Assembly (NCBI GenBank): GCA_942159475.1
Contig: OW804102.1
Coordinates: 36,462,873 to 36,526,872 of the forward strand
Length of the DNA stretch: 64,000 nt
Reading direction: 5' to 3'
DNA from: Sthenelais limicola
Taxonomy: Eukaryota; Annelida; Polychaeta; Phyllodocida; Sigalionidae
Below the pieces are notes generated by a model. The model made no database searches, had not been told where the DNA came from, and saw only the letters and a program-made list of their open reading frames with translations. Shown one piece after another: positions 32,963 through 43,029 of this stretch; the stretch's first letter is position 1, and each line of letters opens with the position of its first letter. The translations under genes were made by a program, and so were the position numbers.

Positions 32963-33304
32963 TATATATAGCTGATAGCTCTGTACTGTGCCACTTTTGT
33001 ATTGCATAAACATGGGATGTATGGATGTATCAATTGTGCATTATATGTTCTACCCTTCTATAGTAGCAGTTGTAGTAGCAATTGTAATGTAATATCTATG
33101 ACCTGGATGGAATGATTTATATAGATCAAATTTTTGCAATAAACATTAAATATTGTTGGCAAATTGTATAAAGACCAGCTGTTTGGAAAAAAATAAAAAT
33201 AGGTAAACATTAAACAACAACAACCCGCCCCCCCCCCAAGAAAAAAAAATAATAAAAATAAATAAATAAAAAAAATCAAAAAAAAATCTATGTTAAACTT
33301 ACCA

Positions 33305-33362
33305 CCTGCTGATGAAGCCAGAACCTACTGGTGAAACGCGTAGGGTCGCTAAATAAAATGCT
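33305..33362 (+). mobile_element. Retroelement 3' region with hammerhead-like core
   Basis: CTGATGA (33309-33315), a possible short stem GCCAG/CTGGT, GAAAC (33333-33337), GTC (33345-33347), then TAAATAAAATG. This is the order of hammerhead ribozyme core elements. The GAAACGCGT plus GTC piece and its 12-base spacing recur at 38.08 kb. Stem I pairing is poor as read, so activity is doubtful. Confidence 0.4.
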
Positions 33363-34274
33363 AAAAGCAAATTGAAACAAATTGTTATCAGTTTGGTCTC
33401 CAATTACTACTCATTAAATTAATTGGTTAAACTTAAAATAGCGATGCTTCATTATAACACAGTTCCGATATAAAATAAATACAAAACACATATTCTAACG
33501 CCTTCGGTGTTTCAATCAATATCAAAATCATGAATTAGATATATCTACCATTCTGTGTGTTCATATGACAATTACATTAATTTATCGTTACATTTATCTA
33601 CCAATGTTACAGCACTAATGCCGCATTTTGCACTAATTTCTAGAAGGACATACATTTCTGAGCTTGGGTCCGTATCAGCAATCTGTCCAATGTTAACAGG
33701 GACAAGGATATATTAGGGTGGGGGGTGGGGTTGGGGTTAGGTTGGATGAGTGGGTTGGGGGTGGATTCACTTATAGGGGCCGGACAATTAGATCGTTGTA
33801 ACAAAGGGGGAGCCCCATGCAGAGAAAATTAGCAGTGATTCTTATCGTCCTCAAAGGGGGATTCCCGGGAGAAACTGCATTAATATAATATATAGCCTGG
33901 TTTAACCATAGCTAGCTGCAATATCGCAATGTAGGGGATAATGCGATCTTAACATTCGATTGGTTATACAACGAAATGGGCGAGAAAGATGGGTTATTCA
34001 AGGACATCGCAAGGGGCATGACATCACTGAAATTGTGGTAATCACGAGTGACAAATGTCAGGTCTTCCCTCAGATACACATATTACAGATTCCAGTTTTA
34101 TTATACGTTTTTGATAGAGAACAATGTATCTAGAGTGAGATACATTGTATCCATATATAACTGAATGGTATACGCGCCGCTGCCGCCTCAATTACCACAA
34201 GTCATTTGGGCAATTCCACAAAATGGCTTTAAAATGTTCCTTGTTAGGTAATGAAGTTTCTTAGATTATTTATT

Positions 34275-34478
34275 CAGCGTCAATTATGCACTGAAATCAC
34301 ACACAGGGGCTTCCCATAACTCCCTGAGCAACAGGAATTACGCACAGACATCGCATTCAGATTGCAGAAGGTAGCGCCTTGCTATAACTTCCTGACCAAC
34401 AGGAATTACGCACTGAAATCGCACACTGATCGCAAACGGTAGAGTCTGGCTATAACCTCCCCAGCAACAGGGACTAAC
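34275..34478 (+). repeat. 68-bp tandem repeat, about three units
   Basis: CAACAGGAATTACGCAC starts at 34329 and 34397, with a divergent CAACAGGGACTAACTG at 34465, an exact 68-bp spacing. Units also share GAAATCGCACAC and GGTAGCGCCTTGCTATAACT. Confidence 0.8.
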
Positions 34479-35287
34479 TGCGGATCCCGGGGTGTCAAGG
34501 GATATAGAAACTGACAGGGAAATTTGAGTCAGTTGATTGATGTCTCACTTAAGATTCAGCGATATCGCCCTGTGTGCGACGGACGACTGATAGCGATTTA
34601 CTCGCCTCTATTCCCCATCCCCCATCTCAATATTGGTCTCGGGCCAGGTTAATTTCTCCCCAACAAATGCGATTTCAAAGGAAATTATGCTTTCAATTGC
34701 TTGTGAATCTGATAAGGGAAATTACAGAAGTCTGGTTCTGTGATTAGGGTTGACACATATGAGTTAAGGCAACGTATGGAGAAGGTATAAGTTAATATGG
34801 GGAATTTACCCGATTCCCAAGGTTATCTACCTATTCATTAAAGTTGAAATTTAAGAGTAATGGAGAATTCAGACGATGTGATTATAGTTAAAGCCCCGAC
34901 TGTCTGCTTGGCCTCACTGGTCTGTAAAAGTTTAGAATCAATCATTTTATTTCATTTTGTTTTGAAAACATTTTTATTCAGGAACAAGGACATTATTACA
35001 TCGGTGATGCTATTCCCAGGGTTGCCTGATATTACAATAAATGTTTTATGTTTGTTAATGCTGAATGACATTACAGAAGTAGTAAGTTATATAAAATAGA
35101 GTCAAAGAGGGTAGGAAAATAAAGGAAAATATTAATTAATGACAACATTTAACATAGGACATTCAAATAACTGTCAGTTTGAGACAACTATATATCAAGA
35201 TAGACCTGTCTATTTCATGTCTCATTGTTTTTTTCTCTCTTTGTAACAACAGCTTTATTTTCTCATCCTGGCATCTGGGCTTTTACG

Positions 35288-35360
35288 TCCTAAATGCACA
35301 AGACCTTATGCACATCCTAAATGCACAAAACCTTATGCACATCCTATGTACATCCTATAT
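35288..35360 (+). repeat. 27-bp tandem repeat
   Basis: CTAAATGCACAAGACCTTAT plus GCACATC, about 2.5 units. Confidence 0.75.
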
Positions 35361-35677
35361 AATTATACCAGTCATAACAATGTAATGTTACATCAAAATT
35401 GAATCAAATGTATCTGTGCTATCACAGGACACAACGAAAAGCACTTTATAAAGAGAGCGTGTATCTGATCAATAATTATCCCGAATAAAGATCTGTTAAA
35501 AAATGTACAAAATCCCCAGCTAAAAAGCACGAGAAATGATATGATCAAATCATGCTAACTTTCTAGTTGCATGATAATATCATTCCTACATTTTCTCCCT
35601 GCAGTGTAGCTCTTGAAGGCCAATACAGATGCTTTATTACCATTGGATAAAGTAGCTACCACGTGACAGGCGAGCGA

Positions 35678-35753
35678 GGTGCCAAAATCCTGGAGCAGAC
35701 GACATTTACAAAGAAGCCAAATGTCGTCTGCTGCGATAGATTTTGGCGCCAAA
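35678..35753. promoter_or_regulatory. Nested inverted repeat containing an E2F-like palindrome
   Basis: The outer arms GGTGCCAAAATC (35678-35689) and GATTTTGGCGCC (35739-35750) enclose inner arms GCAGACGACATTT (35695-35707) and AAATGTCGTCTGC (35719-35731) around an 11-base loop. The right side completes TTTGGCGCCAAA (35742-35753). It could be a cruciform regulatory site or the core of a small foldback element; the sequence does not decide. Confidence 0.45.
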
Positions 35754-36264
35754 TTTAGGAACGGAAATGGATCTGGATTAAAGTGATTTGCCCGCGCTAA
35801 CAAAGCTCGACGATAGACACATCCATCTTAACCCTTCCGGAATATCCCGGAATTTCCCGAAACGTGATGGATTATTTCGAACCAAAAGCAGCATTTTAAT
35901 GTGTTTCCAGACAATTTCAGATCAATGGTGCCGCCACCCCGCCCTTACTCCCTTCTTCACCCAGACGCCATTTTCCTCTCTGCCGCGCTGTCATGTCCTC
36001 CTAACGGGGAAATGACAAACTGCCTTCCTCAGAAATCAAAGAAAACCGAGAAATAAAAATCAATCACAGTTTTCTTTTGATAAAGGGGTTTAGGTCGATA
36101 TTGAGTATAAAAAGGAAACATCAGCTGAGGATTTCTCAAAAGCTGGGCAGGATTATTTTAAACTTTCCCCAGAAGTTTAAATGGGTGAATGGAATAGGGG
36201 GCTTGTCTTTATGTTATCTAATATAACAGATCTCACAATGAAAGAACTTATCGTTCAACGGCCT

Positions 36265-36319
36265 TACTCTACAAAATGTGTAGTGCTGTCATTTGTACAT
36301 TATCTGACAACCTAACCCA
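36265..36319 (-). mobile_element. MITE A, right-end fragment
   Basis: CTACAAAATGTGTAGTGCTG through ACAACCTAACCCA. Confidence 0.5.
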
Positions 36320-36630
36320 TAAGATTGACCATTGCCTGACAACTGTTCTCATATCTCTTCCTCGTGATTTGATATTTAAAGTCCATTTGAAGGGCAAAAT
36401 TGACTGAACAAAGGGAGACACTGAAATCCATCCTTCACCGAAATTATTTCAAAGCAAATGGTGTTTTCATGAAATGTCCTGTCAAAGGTTACTTAAAACT
36501 ACTGAGTTAATACTGAGACATTGGACAACCATTGATATAATATAAAATGAATAAAATCTTTAAAAAAACCATATATAAACTAGTGTCTGATTGCAGCTGT
36601 TGCACACTCAGCTATTACAACAAACACAAA

Positions 36631-37040
36631 TGTTATCTGTTAAAGGAAAATGAGTAACAAGAAATGGATTTGGAGACATCATAATTATTTGAAAAGATTA
36701 GATAAAACTGATTCTAATGATGGGGATGATGATAAATATCAGGACAGGTAAGATATAATTCCCTATTTTAGGTTTGATATTAATATTTTTGAAAAAAGTT
36801 CGCTATATTTCTGGGTGTGTTGTTATCAGTAAAGTAACTAAATATACCCTATAGCATGACCTTCAAAACAAAAGGATATATTTAATGCACTGTCCTGAGA
36901 TCTGGTACATACATTCATATGAGGAAAAGCTCGAAACCTACAAAAACAGAGAATATTCCAACAAAGAGATCTTGTGAATAAATCACTTTGAAAAATATTA
37001 ATTTTGCGACTTGTGACTCATTTTGCTGTGACACATCACA
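36631..37040 (-). mobile_element. MITE G, complete copy nested in I
   Basis: TGTTATCTGTTAAAGG to GTGACACATCACA, 410 bp. Flanks are not a clean TA/TA. Confidence 0.8.
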
Positions 37041-37209
37041 GATGCCACCAAATTTACTCATTGTGACTTTATGAAGGAAATTATCAATATTCTGCTGCTG
37101 TTTTATGTTAATACAAGAATTTGTATTAAAATCGGTGAAGAGAAGACGGCCGCTGGTGAGCGATGATAAGTGAATTGGAAAAGAAAAGAACAGATAGTGG
37201 AACATCTTA

Positions 37210-37510
37210 TGGGTCAGACTTTCAGAAAATGCACAATCTATAAAGCTCTCAAATTCTGCTAAATTAGAGTGAAGATTTTTTTTTTCTTTTTTTTTAAAAG
37301 CTTTTATTTGATAATTTATACTAGGTAGATCTGAGTGTATTCTGTATTGTTTTCATTCAATAAATCTGTCTGTCAATAATGTTGAACTGTATTTTGAACC
37401 TGATTTTTGCCTTAAATTTGGGTTATTTGAGGGGATCGGTGAAGGCCAATTGTACATTTTCTGAAGACTTGACCCTTTATAAAGGGTCAAGTCTTCAGAA
37501 AATGTACAAC
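37210..37510 (+). mobile_element. MITE A3 with an extra inverted end, nested in I
   Basis: A full A3 (37210 to about 37475, TGGGTCAGACTTTCAG to GACTTGACCC) is followed head-to-head by a second end (37480-37510). TA lies on both outer sides (37208-37209 and 37511-37512). The two ends form a perfect 60-bp palindrome. Confidence 0.8.
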
Positions 37511-37525
37511 TATAGTTTTTGACCA

Positions 37526-37662
37526 ATTTAGCGTGAACCTGAGGAAGACCCCAAAACCAGTTTAAGACGCTGTGATATATGTAACAACAGAGATGCCTTA
37601 ATAAACTAGCAGATTTATACCGAAGTTTGAGGTTGTGGTGTTTTTCTTCATAATGATATCTC
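37526..37662 (+). mobile_element. 137-bp retro-insert with 13-bp TSD
   Basis: Direct repeat TAGTTTTTGACCA at 37513-37525 and 37663-37675 is exact. The insert contains CTGAGGAAGACC (37539), AAGACGC and TTAATAAACTAG. It therefore looks like a decayed, 5'-truncated member of the CTGANGA...GAAAC...AATAAA set. Confidence 0.75.
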
Positions 37663-38049
37663 TAGTTTTTGACCAGTGTTAAGAGAAAGCAGCTTTAACC
37701 GTAGCTAAAGTGTTATCAATGCAAACTCCCCTATTATTTGAAAAAGGAGACAAATGCTTTGAGGCTGGGACTGAGAGGTTAAGAAGTGATCCGGGTATTG
37801 ATCCGGCGGGGCACAAGTCTGCTATTTGTCTGGGATATTTATGTCTCCCCATCAATCCCTGCATTGTTGGATGAGGGCGAATCTCTCCAACACCCTCACT
37901 CCATCTCTTACATCTCCCCATCTCCCTGCTTGAAGAGTTAGAAATTGAGAGGTGGGGATTTAGAATATTTATAGCGACGAGACTGATGTACTAAGGGACT
38001 GAAAACAATTGTTCTTTCTTATAATTACATGCTTGAAAATAGTTAATTA

Positions 38050-38120
38050 AATGACCCCTGAAGAAGCTAAAACCACCAAAGGAGAAACGCGTTGTGTCGC
38101 GTAATAAAATACTTAAATAG
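38050..38120 (+). mobile_element. Retroelement 3' region with hammerhead-like core, second copy
   Basis: CTGAAGA (38058-38064), GAAACGCGT (from 38084), GTC (38096-38098), then GTAATAAAATAC. GAAAC-to-GTC spacing is 12, the same as at 33.3 kb. Downstream TTGTTTTCAGTTGATG parallels TTGTTATCAGTTTGG of the other copy, so both belong to one family. Stem II is not convincingly paired here. Confidence 0.4.
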
Positions 38121-38316
38121 GAATCCCAACGAGTTGTTTTCAGTTGATGTGACTTCCATCTTCAATACTGATTAAATGATAATTGAGGAAGATCTGCTAT
38201 TTATTAATGGTCAGAGATTCAAACAAAAATCACAGTATCTTACATGGATGTTTTGACGCGCTGCCTATAAGAAATCTACAAGTTACCAATATTACACCAC
38301 AACCTGTAAGCTAAAG

Positions 38317-38515
38317 ACTAAGACCTGCCGATTTGCCTCCCGATTGTCCCCCGATTTAGGTCTCCTGATGAATCCTATGGTTTCATTTCCAACCCATGTT
38401 CATGTTTTTGAAACAAGATAAACCAGGATTGGAAATGAAATCCTAGGATTCATCGGAAGACCCAAATCAAGTTGCAATCGCGAGGCAAATCGGCTGTGTG
38501 TGGGCAGGGTTTTAG
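38317..38515. mobile_element. Foldback MITE D, complete copy
   Basis: CTAAGACCTGCCGATTTGCC to CTGTGTGTGGGCAGGGTTTTAG. The left tip has lost CCACACACAG, so the arms are unequal. Confidence 0.8.
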
Positions 38516-38694
38516 TCTTAACCCACATTATCACCTTACATACACTATTGCATACAACTTGTTCAAAATCATATCAATATACATTTCAGTTGAAGAAAAG
38601 AAATACAGAGCACATTTAATTATTTGCAAATTTTGATTTTGACTCGATCTGTTCAGTTGGAACTCATTATGAGTCATAATTGGAATATCTTAAT

Positions 38695-38932
38695 TGGGTC
38701 AGATTTTCAGAAAAAATGTATAATTGTCAGCTGTACACATTTAGTAAATTCTGAAAAATTAGGCTGCACTTTGGTCAATACTAGTTAAATTCGAGTATAT
38801 TCGGGATTGCAGTGATTCTAGCAATCTGTTGGTTAGGTTGAACTGTATTTTGAACTTTATCTTCGTCTGAAATTAGGGTTATTTATGCAGCTTGGCGAAG
38901 TTGAATTGTACATTTTCTGAAAATCTTACCCA
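38695..38932 (+). mobile_element. MITE A1, complete copy with AT TSD
   Basis: TGGGTCAGATTTTCAG to CTTACCCA with AT on both sides (38693-38694, 38933-38934). Confidence 0.87.
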
Positions 38933-39286
38933 ATTAATCAAGAGCCTTAGGCTGATCACAAATTTTAAAGTGATTCTGAAACATGGGAAAAGATTCCTGG
39001 AATTCATCTGTAAATGACTTATTGAATAAAGCCTTTGGGGTTGGAGTCATGTCCATCGGTCTTTTAATTGGTCCCTGGGTGGTGCTGGAGGTGCATCCAA
39101 AGTTGACAGTGACACAAATGATAACAAATCTAAAGCCTCGGATAAGATCATCAGATTTACGAACACCATCGTTCTTAAGCTCTCATAACCAATGCAAAGC
39201 CTATGGAATCCTCTTTTCATTGTGAAGGAGTATGATATAGTTATTCACCTTGTTAAAACAACATTTTATTAAAGCTGAACTTTTAA

Positions 39287-39413
39287 GGGGTGTCTCCACT
39301 GGCTGCGGTAAGCTCTGCGGTAAGCTCTGTGGTAAGCCTCTCCACCTACAGAACCATCGCAATACCATTGCAAGGCTTACCGCAGAGCTTACCACAGCCA
39401 GTGGAGACCCCAC
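39287..39413. mobile_element. Foldback MITE F, short copy at TTAA
   Basis: GGGGTGTCTCCACTGGCTGC to AGTGGAGACCCCACT, 127 bp. Flanked by TTAA at 39283-39286 and 39414-39417. Internal deletion has removed the hairpin centre. Confidence 0.8.
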
Positions 39414-39611
39414 TTAATATTTTTTGTTGAGTTCTGCTATGTTATGTATTCACTATATTTTACGTCTATTATTGAACTACAAGACTATCATGAAGGGTAC
39501 TGCACTTAATTCAGAGCGTTGACTCAAAATCAACAATTCACTGATATTCGAAATAATCTGTACAGGATTTGCTGAAAGTGAAATGTCAGCATGTGTTTAC
39601 CGAAAAATTAA

Positions 39612-39833
39612 GGGTGGTCTCCACTGGCTGCAGTAAGCTCTGCGGTAAGCTCTGCAGTAAGCTCTGCGGTAAGCCTTGTGATGGTGCTGTGTTGTTGAGG
39701 AGCGGCGAGGTCCTGTCTACATCGTTCACTAACCATGTAGGCAGGACCTCCTTATTCCTCACCACCTACAGATCCAGCACAAACCATCTCAAGGCTTACC
39801 GCAGAGCCTACCGCAGCCAGTGGAGACCATCCT
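39612..39833. mobile_element. Foldback MITE F, complete copy at TTAA
   Basis: GGGTGGTCTCCACTGGCTGC to CAGTGGAGACCATCCT, 222 bp. Flanked by TTAA at 39608-39611 and 39834-39837. GGTAAGCTCTGC is present in three tandem forms in the left arm. Confidence 0.85.
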
Positions 39834-39926
39834 TTAACAATGAAAGTTATAGAAACATGTTTTGGCAGCTCAGAATCAGACAGACAGTCTGCATACCTTG
39901 GCGAGGTGCCGACCGTTTTGAACTTT

Positions 39927-40107
39927 TTAAGCCTTGCGAAGGTGTTGTGCTGTTTCTATAGGTGGAGAGGAGTGACAAGGTCCTCCATATATAGTTCACT
40001 GGCCACCTCGCCACTCCTCTCCACCTTTAGAACCAGCACAACAACATCGCAAGGCTTATGGCAGAGCTTATCACAAAGCTTACCGCAGCCAGTGGAGACC
40101 CCCCTTA
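39927..40107. mobile_element. Foldback MITE F, left tip missing
   Basis: Begins AAGCCTTGCGAAGGTGTTG and ends GTGGAGACCCCCCT before TTAA. The third F copy within 820 bp. Confidence 0.78.
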
Positions 40108-40139
40108 AAGGATCCCCCAAAAGGTTGGAATTTTTCATT

Positions 40140-40345
40140 CAATGGTTTTTACAGCTGTACACTCAGTTAACATGTAGAATGTTGATGAATTCAATCACAT
40201 AGGTCATAATTTGAGTAAATATGATAAGATTTGTTTTGTCATAACAGCTGAGAATGCAGAATATTGATGAATTCAATCATAGGTCATAATTTAAGTAAGT
40301 AGGATACGATTTGTTTTGTCATAACAGCTGACAAAGCAGCTGTAA
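40140..40345 (-). mobile_element. Family I, reverse-oriented fragment with tandem units
   Basis: CACTCAGTTAAC followed by two ~100-bp units containing GAATGTTGATGAATTCAATC, GGTCATAATTTGAGTAA and GATTTGTTTTGTCATAACAG. Confidence 0.6.
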
Positions 40346-40704
40346 AAGAAGCAGCTAGAGTGACAGACTTGAGGCGTCAGTTTTAATACCTTCACCCATC
40401 CTTCTTTACAGGTGCTTCCAGCCGAGTTCACCATCTAGAACGCTTGCCCAGGCATGACAAAAATGCTCACCCTTCCAAAAACCTGAACGTGAAACACATA
40501 ATACATCTTCCCATATGAATCCATCAGCGTTCCAAGAGCACCACTGACTTTGATACACAAGGTGTCTTTAAGAATTTAGAAAGCATTCCATATTAGTTAG
40601 GGGAACATTGTTATGGAACTCACTTTGTTGTATTTTTGTATTTCTTTGTAAGTTTTTTTCTGGTTCCATTAGCGATATATCGGTCGGAGCGCCAGGTAAT
40701 GTAC

Positions 40705-40830
40705 AATAGGGGATTTGCATGTCCACAGATCTTCAATCTTGATTGGCATGGAATTATGGGAGTTGTATGTAAGTGTAAAAGCTATAGAAAACATGTTATG
40801 TTCAGCATGGAATATTTTATATTATGATTT
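40705..40830 (-). mobile_element. Family B, left third
   Basis: AATAGGGGATTTGCATGTCC to ATGTTCAGCATGGAATATTT. Confidence 0.65.
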
Positions 40831-40851
40831 GAAATATACTTATATGAATAA

Positions 40852-40960
40852 AAGCCCTTGTCCACTAAGCCGATTCTCATGCGATTCTCACAGAATCTAG
40901 TGGAAAAAGGTCCTCTGCGACGCAAAATCGCATGAGAATTGGCTTGGTGGACTAGAGCCT
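40852..40960. mobile_element. Foldback MITE E, complete copy with TAA TSD
   Basis: AAGCCCTTGTCCACTAAGCC to TTGGTGGACTAGAGCCT, with TAA on both sides. Confidence 0.8.
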
Positions 40961-41378
40961 TAATGAACTATGATCAACATGGCCTACCAATAATATGTAC
41001 TCAAGAATCGATTTTATGGTATGAAGCGGTAAGAGTATTATAATGATGTTCTCAAAAATCGAACTATTGCATCCACAATGTACACTAGAAACATAAATTA
41101 TATTTTCAAAGGCTTCTAATTTGTCCAGATTAAACGAAAGTTATCGCCATTTGTTTATCGGCCGGACAAGGAGACAACGATACACCTTTCGAAAAGATAA
41201 TATGAAGTAAAAGGAAAACGAACTGGAAACAGAGTTCCCCTAAATTTCTCTGGATATATAGCGCAAGCTGCTGCAACAAAAACCTATCTTCATGCAGTCA
41301 CCTCACTTCAGCCGACAGCTCGTCCTTCAGACTCAAGTCTCTGGGAAGTATACTACCACCTATACCCAATGCACTTTA

Positions 41379-41616
41379 TGGGTCAGATTTTCAGATAATG
41401 TACAATTCACCTTCAATAATCCTCTGAAATGACCTAAATTTCAGACGAAAATTAAGTTCATAAAGTACAGTTCAACCTAACCAAACAGATTGCTAAACTC
41501 AATGCAATACTAAATATACTCGAATTTACCTAGTATTGACCAAATTGCAGCCTAATTTAGCAGAATTACTAAATATGTAGAGCTAACAATTGTACATTGT
41601 CTGAAAATCTGACCCA
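41379..41616 (-). mobile_element. MITE A1, complete copy adjoining a second start
   Basis: TGGGTCAGATTTTCAG to CTGACCCA, TA on both sides. The right TA also precedes the next A start at 41619. Confidence 0.87.
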
Positions 41617-41618
41617 TA

Positions 41619-41745
41619 TGGGTCAGATACAGTACAGACTGCTCCTTGACACGTTTAGTAAGCTCTGCTAAATATTTTAGTTTTTTAGAGGGCTGGTGAA
41701 TATGAATTTTACATTTTCGGACGCCTAGGCTCAGCGAGAAATGTA
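41619..41745 (+). mobile_element. MITE A remnant running into a C-like end
   Basis: TGGGTCAGATACAG, a shortened interior (TTTAGAGGGCTGGTGAATAT), ACATTTTCGG, then GACGCCTAGGCTCAGCGAG, which resembles the start of C. Confidence 0.5.
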
Positions 41746-42054
41746 CCCTCCATCTTCCGAATGGAGTCATCAATACTTACCGCATACATCTAGGCCTCAT
41801 TGTCCATATGGCAAGGGACATTGAAGAGCTTAATTATCTTGATTATTACATAACCCATCCCATCCTATTTTGTTAATAGCTAGGTTCTGTACCAGAGTGT
41901 AGTAGGATTATTAGATCGCGTAACTACTTATTAGGATCCGGGTGTATTGGGCATATGGCTTGTCAGGAACTGACCAAGTAATTTAGGTAATTATGGTGAA
42001 TGCATAGATTGATACTATATCTAGTTTTCCCATCATATCAGCTCATACATAATA

Positions 42055-42465
42055 TGTGATGTGTTCCAGGACAATGAGACACAAGTCGCAAAATTGATAC
42101 TTTTCAAAGGCATTTAATCACAAGATCTCTTTATTGAAATGTTCTGAATTTTTTAGGGTTTAGCACTTACAGTCATATAAATCCATGTAACTAATTTCGG
42201 GAGATTGTATTAAATATATCCTTGCGTTCTGAAGGCTTTCGTATGGAGTATATTTAGTTACTTTACTGGTAATTACCCATCCAGAAACATTGAAAACTTT
42301 TTTTTTTTCAAAAATAAAAATATCAAACTTAAAATATAGAAATACCTATTAGGTGTCCTAGTGTTTACTATCATTGAAATCGGTTTGGTGTCCTCTTCTC
42401 AGATATGATGATATCTCAAAATCCATTTTTTGCGACTTATGACTCATTATCCTAAAACGGATCCA
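42055..42465 (+). mobile_element. MITE G, complete copy
   Basis: TGTGATGTGTTCCAGG to CTAAAACGGATCCA, TA on both sides. A second G start follows five bases later. Confidence 0.85.
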
Positions 42466-42469
42466 TATA

Positions 42470-43025
42470 TGGGATGTTTTACAGAAATTAAATGAGTCAT
42501 ACGTAGCAAGATGGATATTATTCAAAGTGTTGAGATCTTCAGAAAGTGCACAATTGGCAGATCTACACATTTAATATTTTCTGCTAAATTAGACGGAAAA
42601 ATGATAAAAAATTAAGTACATTTGTGTATATGTGGCATTGCCTTGATGTAATCAATCTGTTCGGTTATGTTGAACTGTATTTTGATCCTCGATTTTCTCT
42701 TAAATCTGGTTTATTTGAGAGGATTGGTGAAAGGGAATTGTATATTTTCAGGCGATTCAAATGACCCTTATATTCACAAGATGTCATTTTTGGGGTTAGC
42801 TAGCGGGTCAAGTAGTATATGAATACATACAGGACAGTGTTTTAAATTCTTCCTTGCGTTCCCAAGGTCATTCTATGGCGTATATTTAGCTATTGTACTA
42901 GTTGCCACCGAGGAATATTGCAAACATTTCTTTTCAAACAAAAAATATCAGACATAGAATATAGAAATACCTGTTAGATACTTAGTTAACGTAATTGGAA
43001 TCCGCTTAATCTATTCTAGTTCTAT
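42470..43025 (+). mobile_element. MITE G split by an A3 insertion
   Basis: The left part 42470-42529 (TGGGATGTTTTACAG to GATATTATTCAAAGTG) resumes at 42769 (TATATTCACAAGATGTC) and continues to about 43025. The right TIR is lost. Confidence 0.72.
42530..42768 (+). mobile_element. MITE A3 nested in G
   Basis: TTGAGATCTTCAGAAAGTGC to TTCAGGCGATTCAAATGACC. Both tips are degraded and no TSD can be read. Confidence 0.75.
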
Positions 43026-43029
43026 TCAA

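Larger units (their letters stand above)
34480..36260. other. Longest mostly unique stretch
   Basis: No gene recognised. Holds the small tandem at 35288 and the inverted-repeat structure at 35678. The segment 35640-36000 is more CpG-rich than its surroundings and contains an E-box (CCACGTGA near 35659). Confidence 0.4.
36591..37698 (+). mobile_element. Family I host element carrying three later insertions
   Basis: Its four fragments are 36591-36630 (GCACACTCAGCTATTACAAC), 37041-37209 (CACCAAATTTACTCATTGTG, ATTCTGCTGCTG, GTGAGCGATGATAAG), 37511-37525, and 37676-37698 (AAGCAGCTTTAA). Between them lie a G element, an A composite and a 137-bp insert with a 13-bp TSD. Confidence 0.75.

Noticed and set aside
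33305..33362. Active hammerhead ribozyme
   Set aside because: Core elements are in order, but helix I does not pair well in either copy; kept only as a decayed-motif hypothesis.
38983..39225. 80-codon frame with a hydrophobic centre
   Set aside because: Looks protein-like in places, but there is no identifiable domain, and it abuts an A element upstream and an F element downstream.
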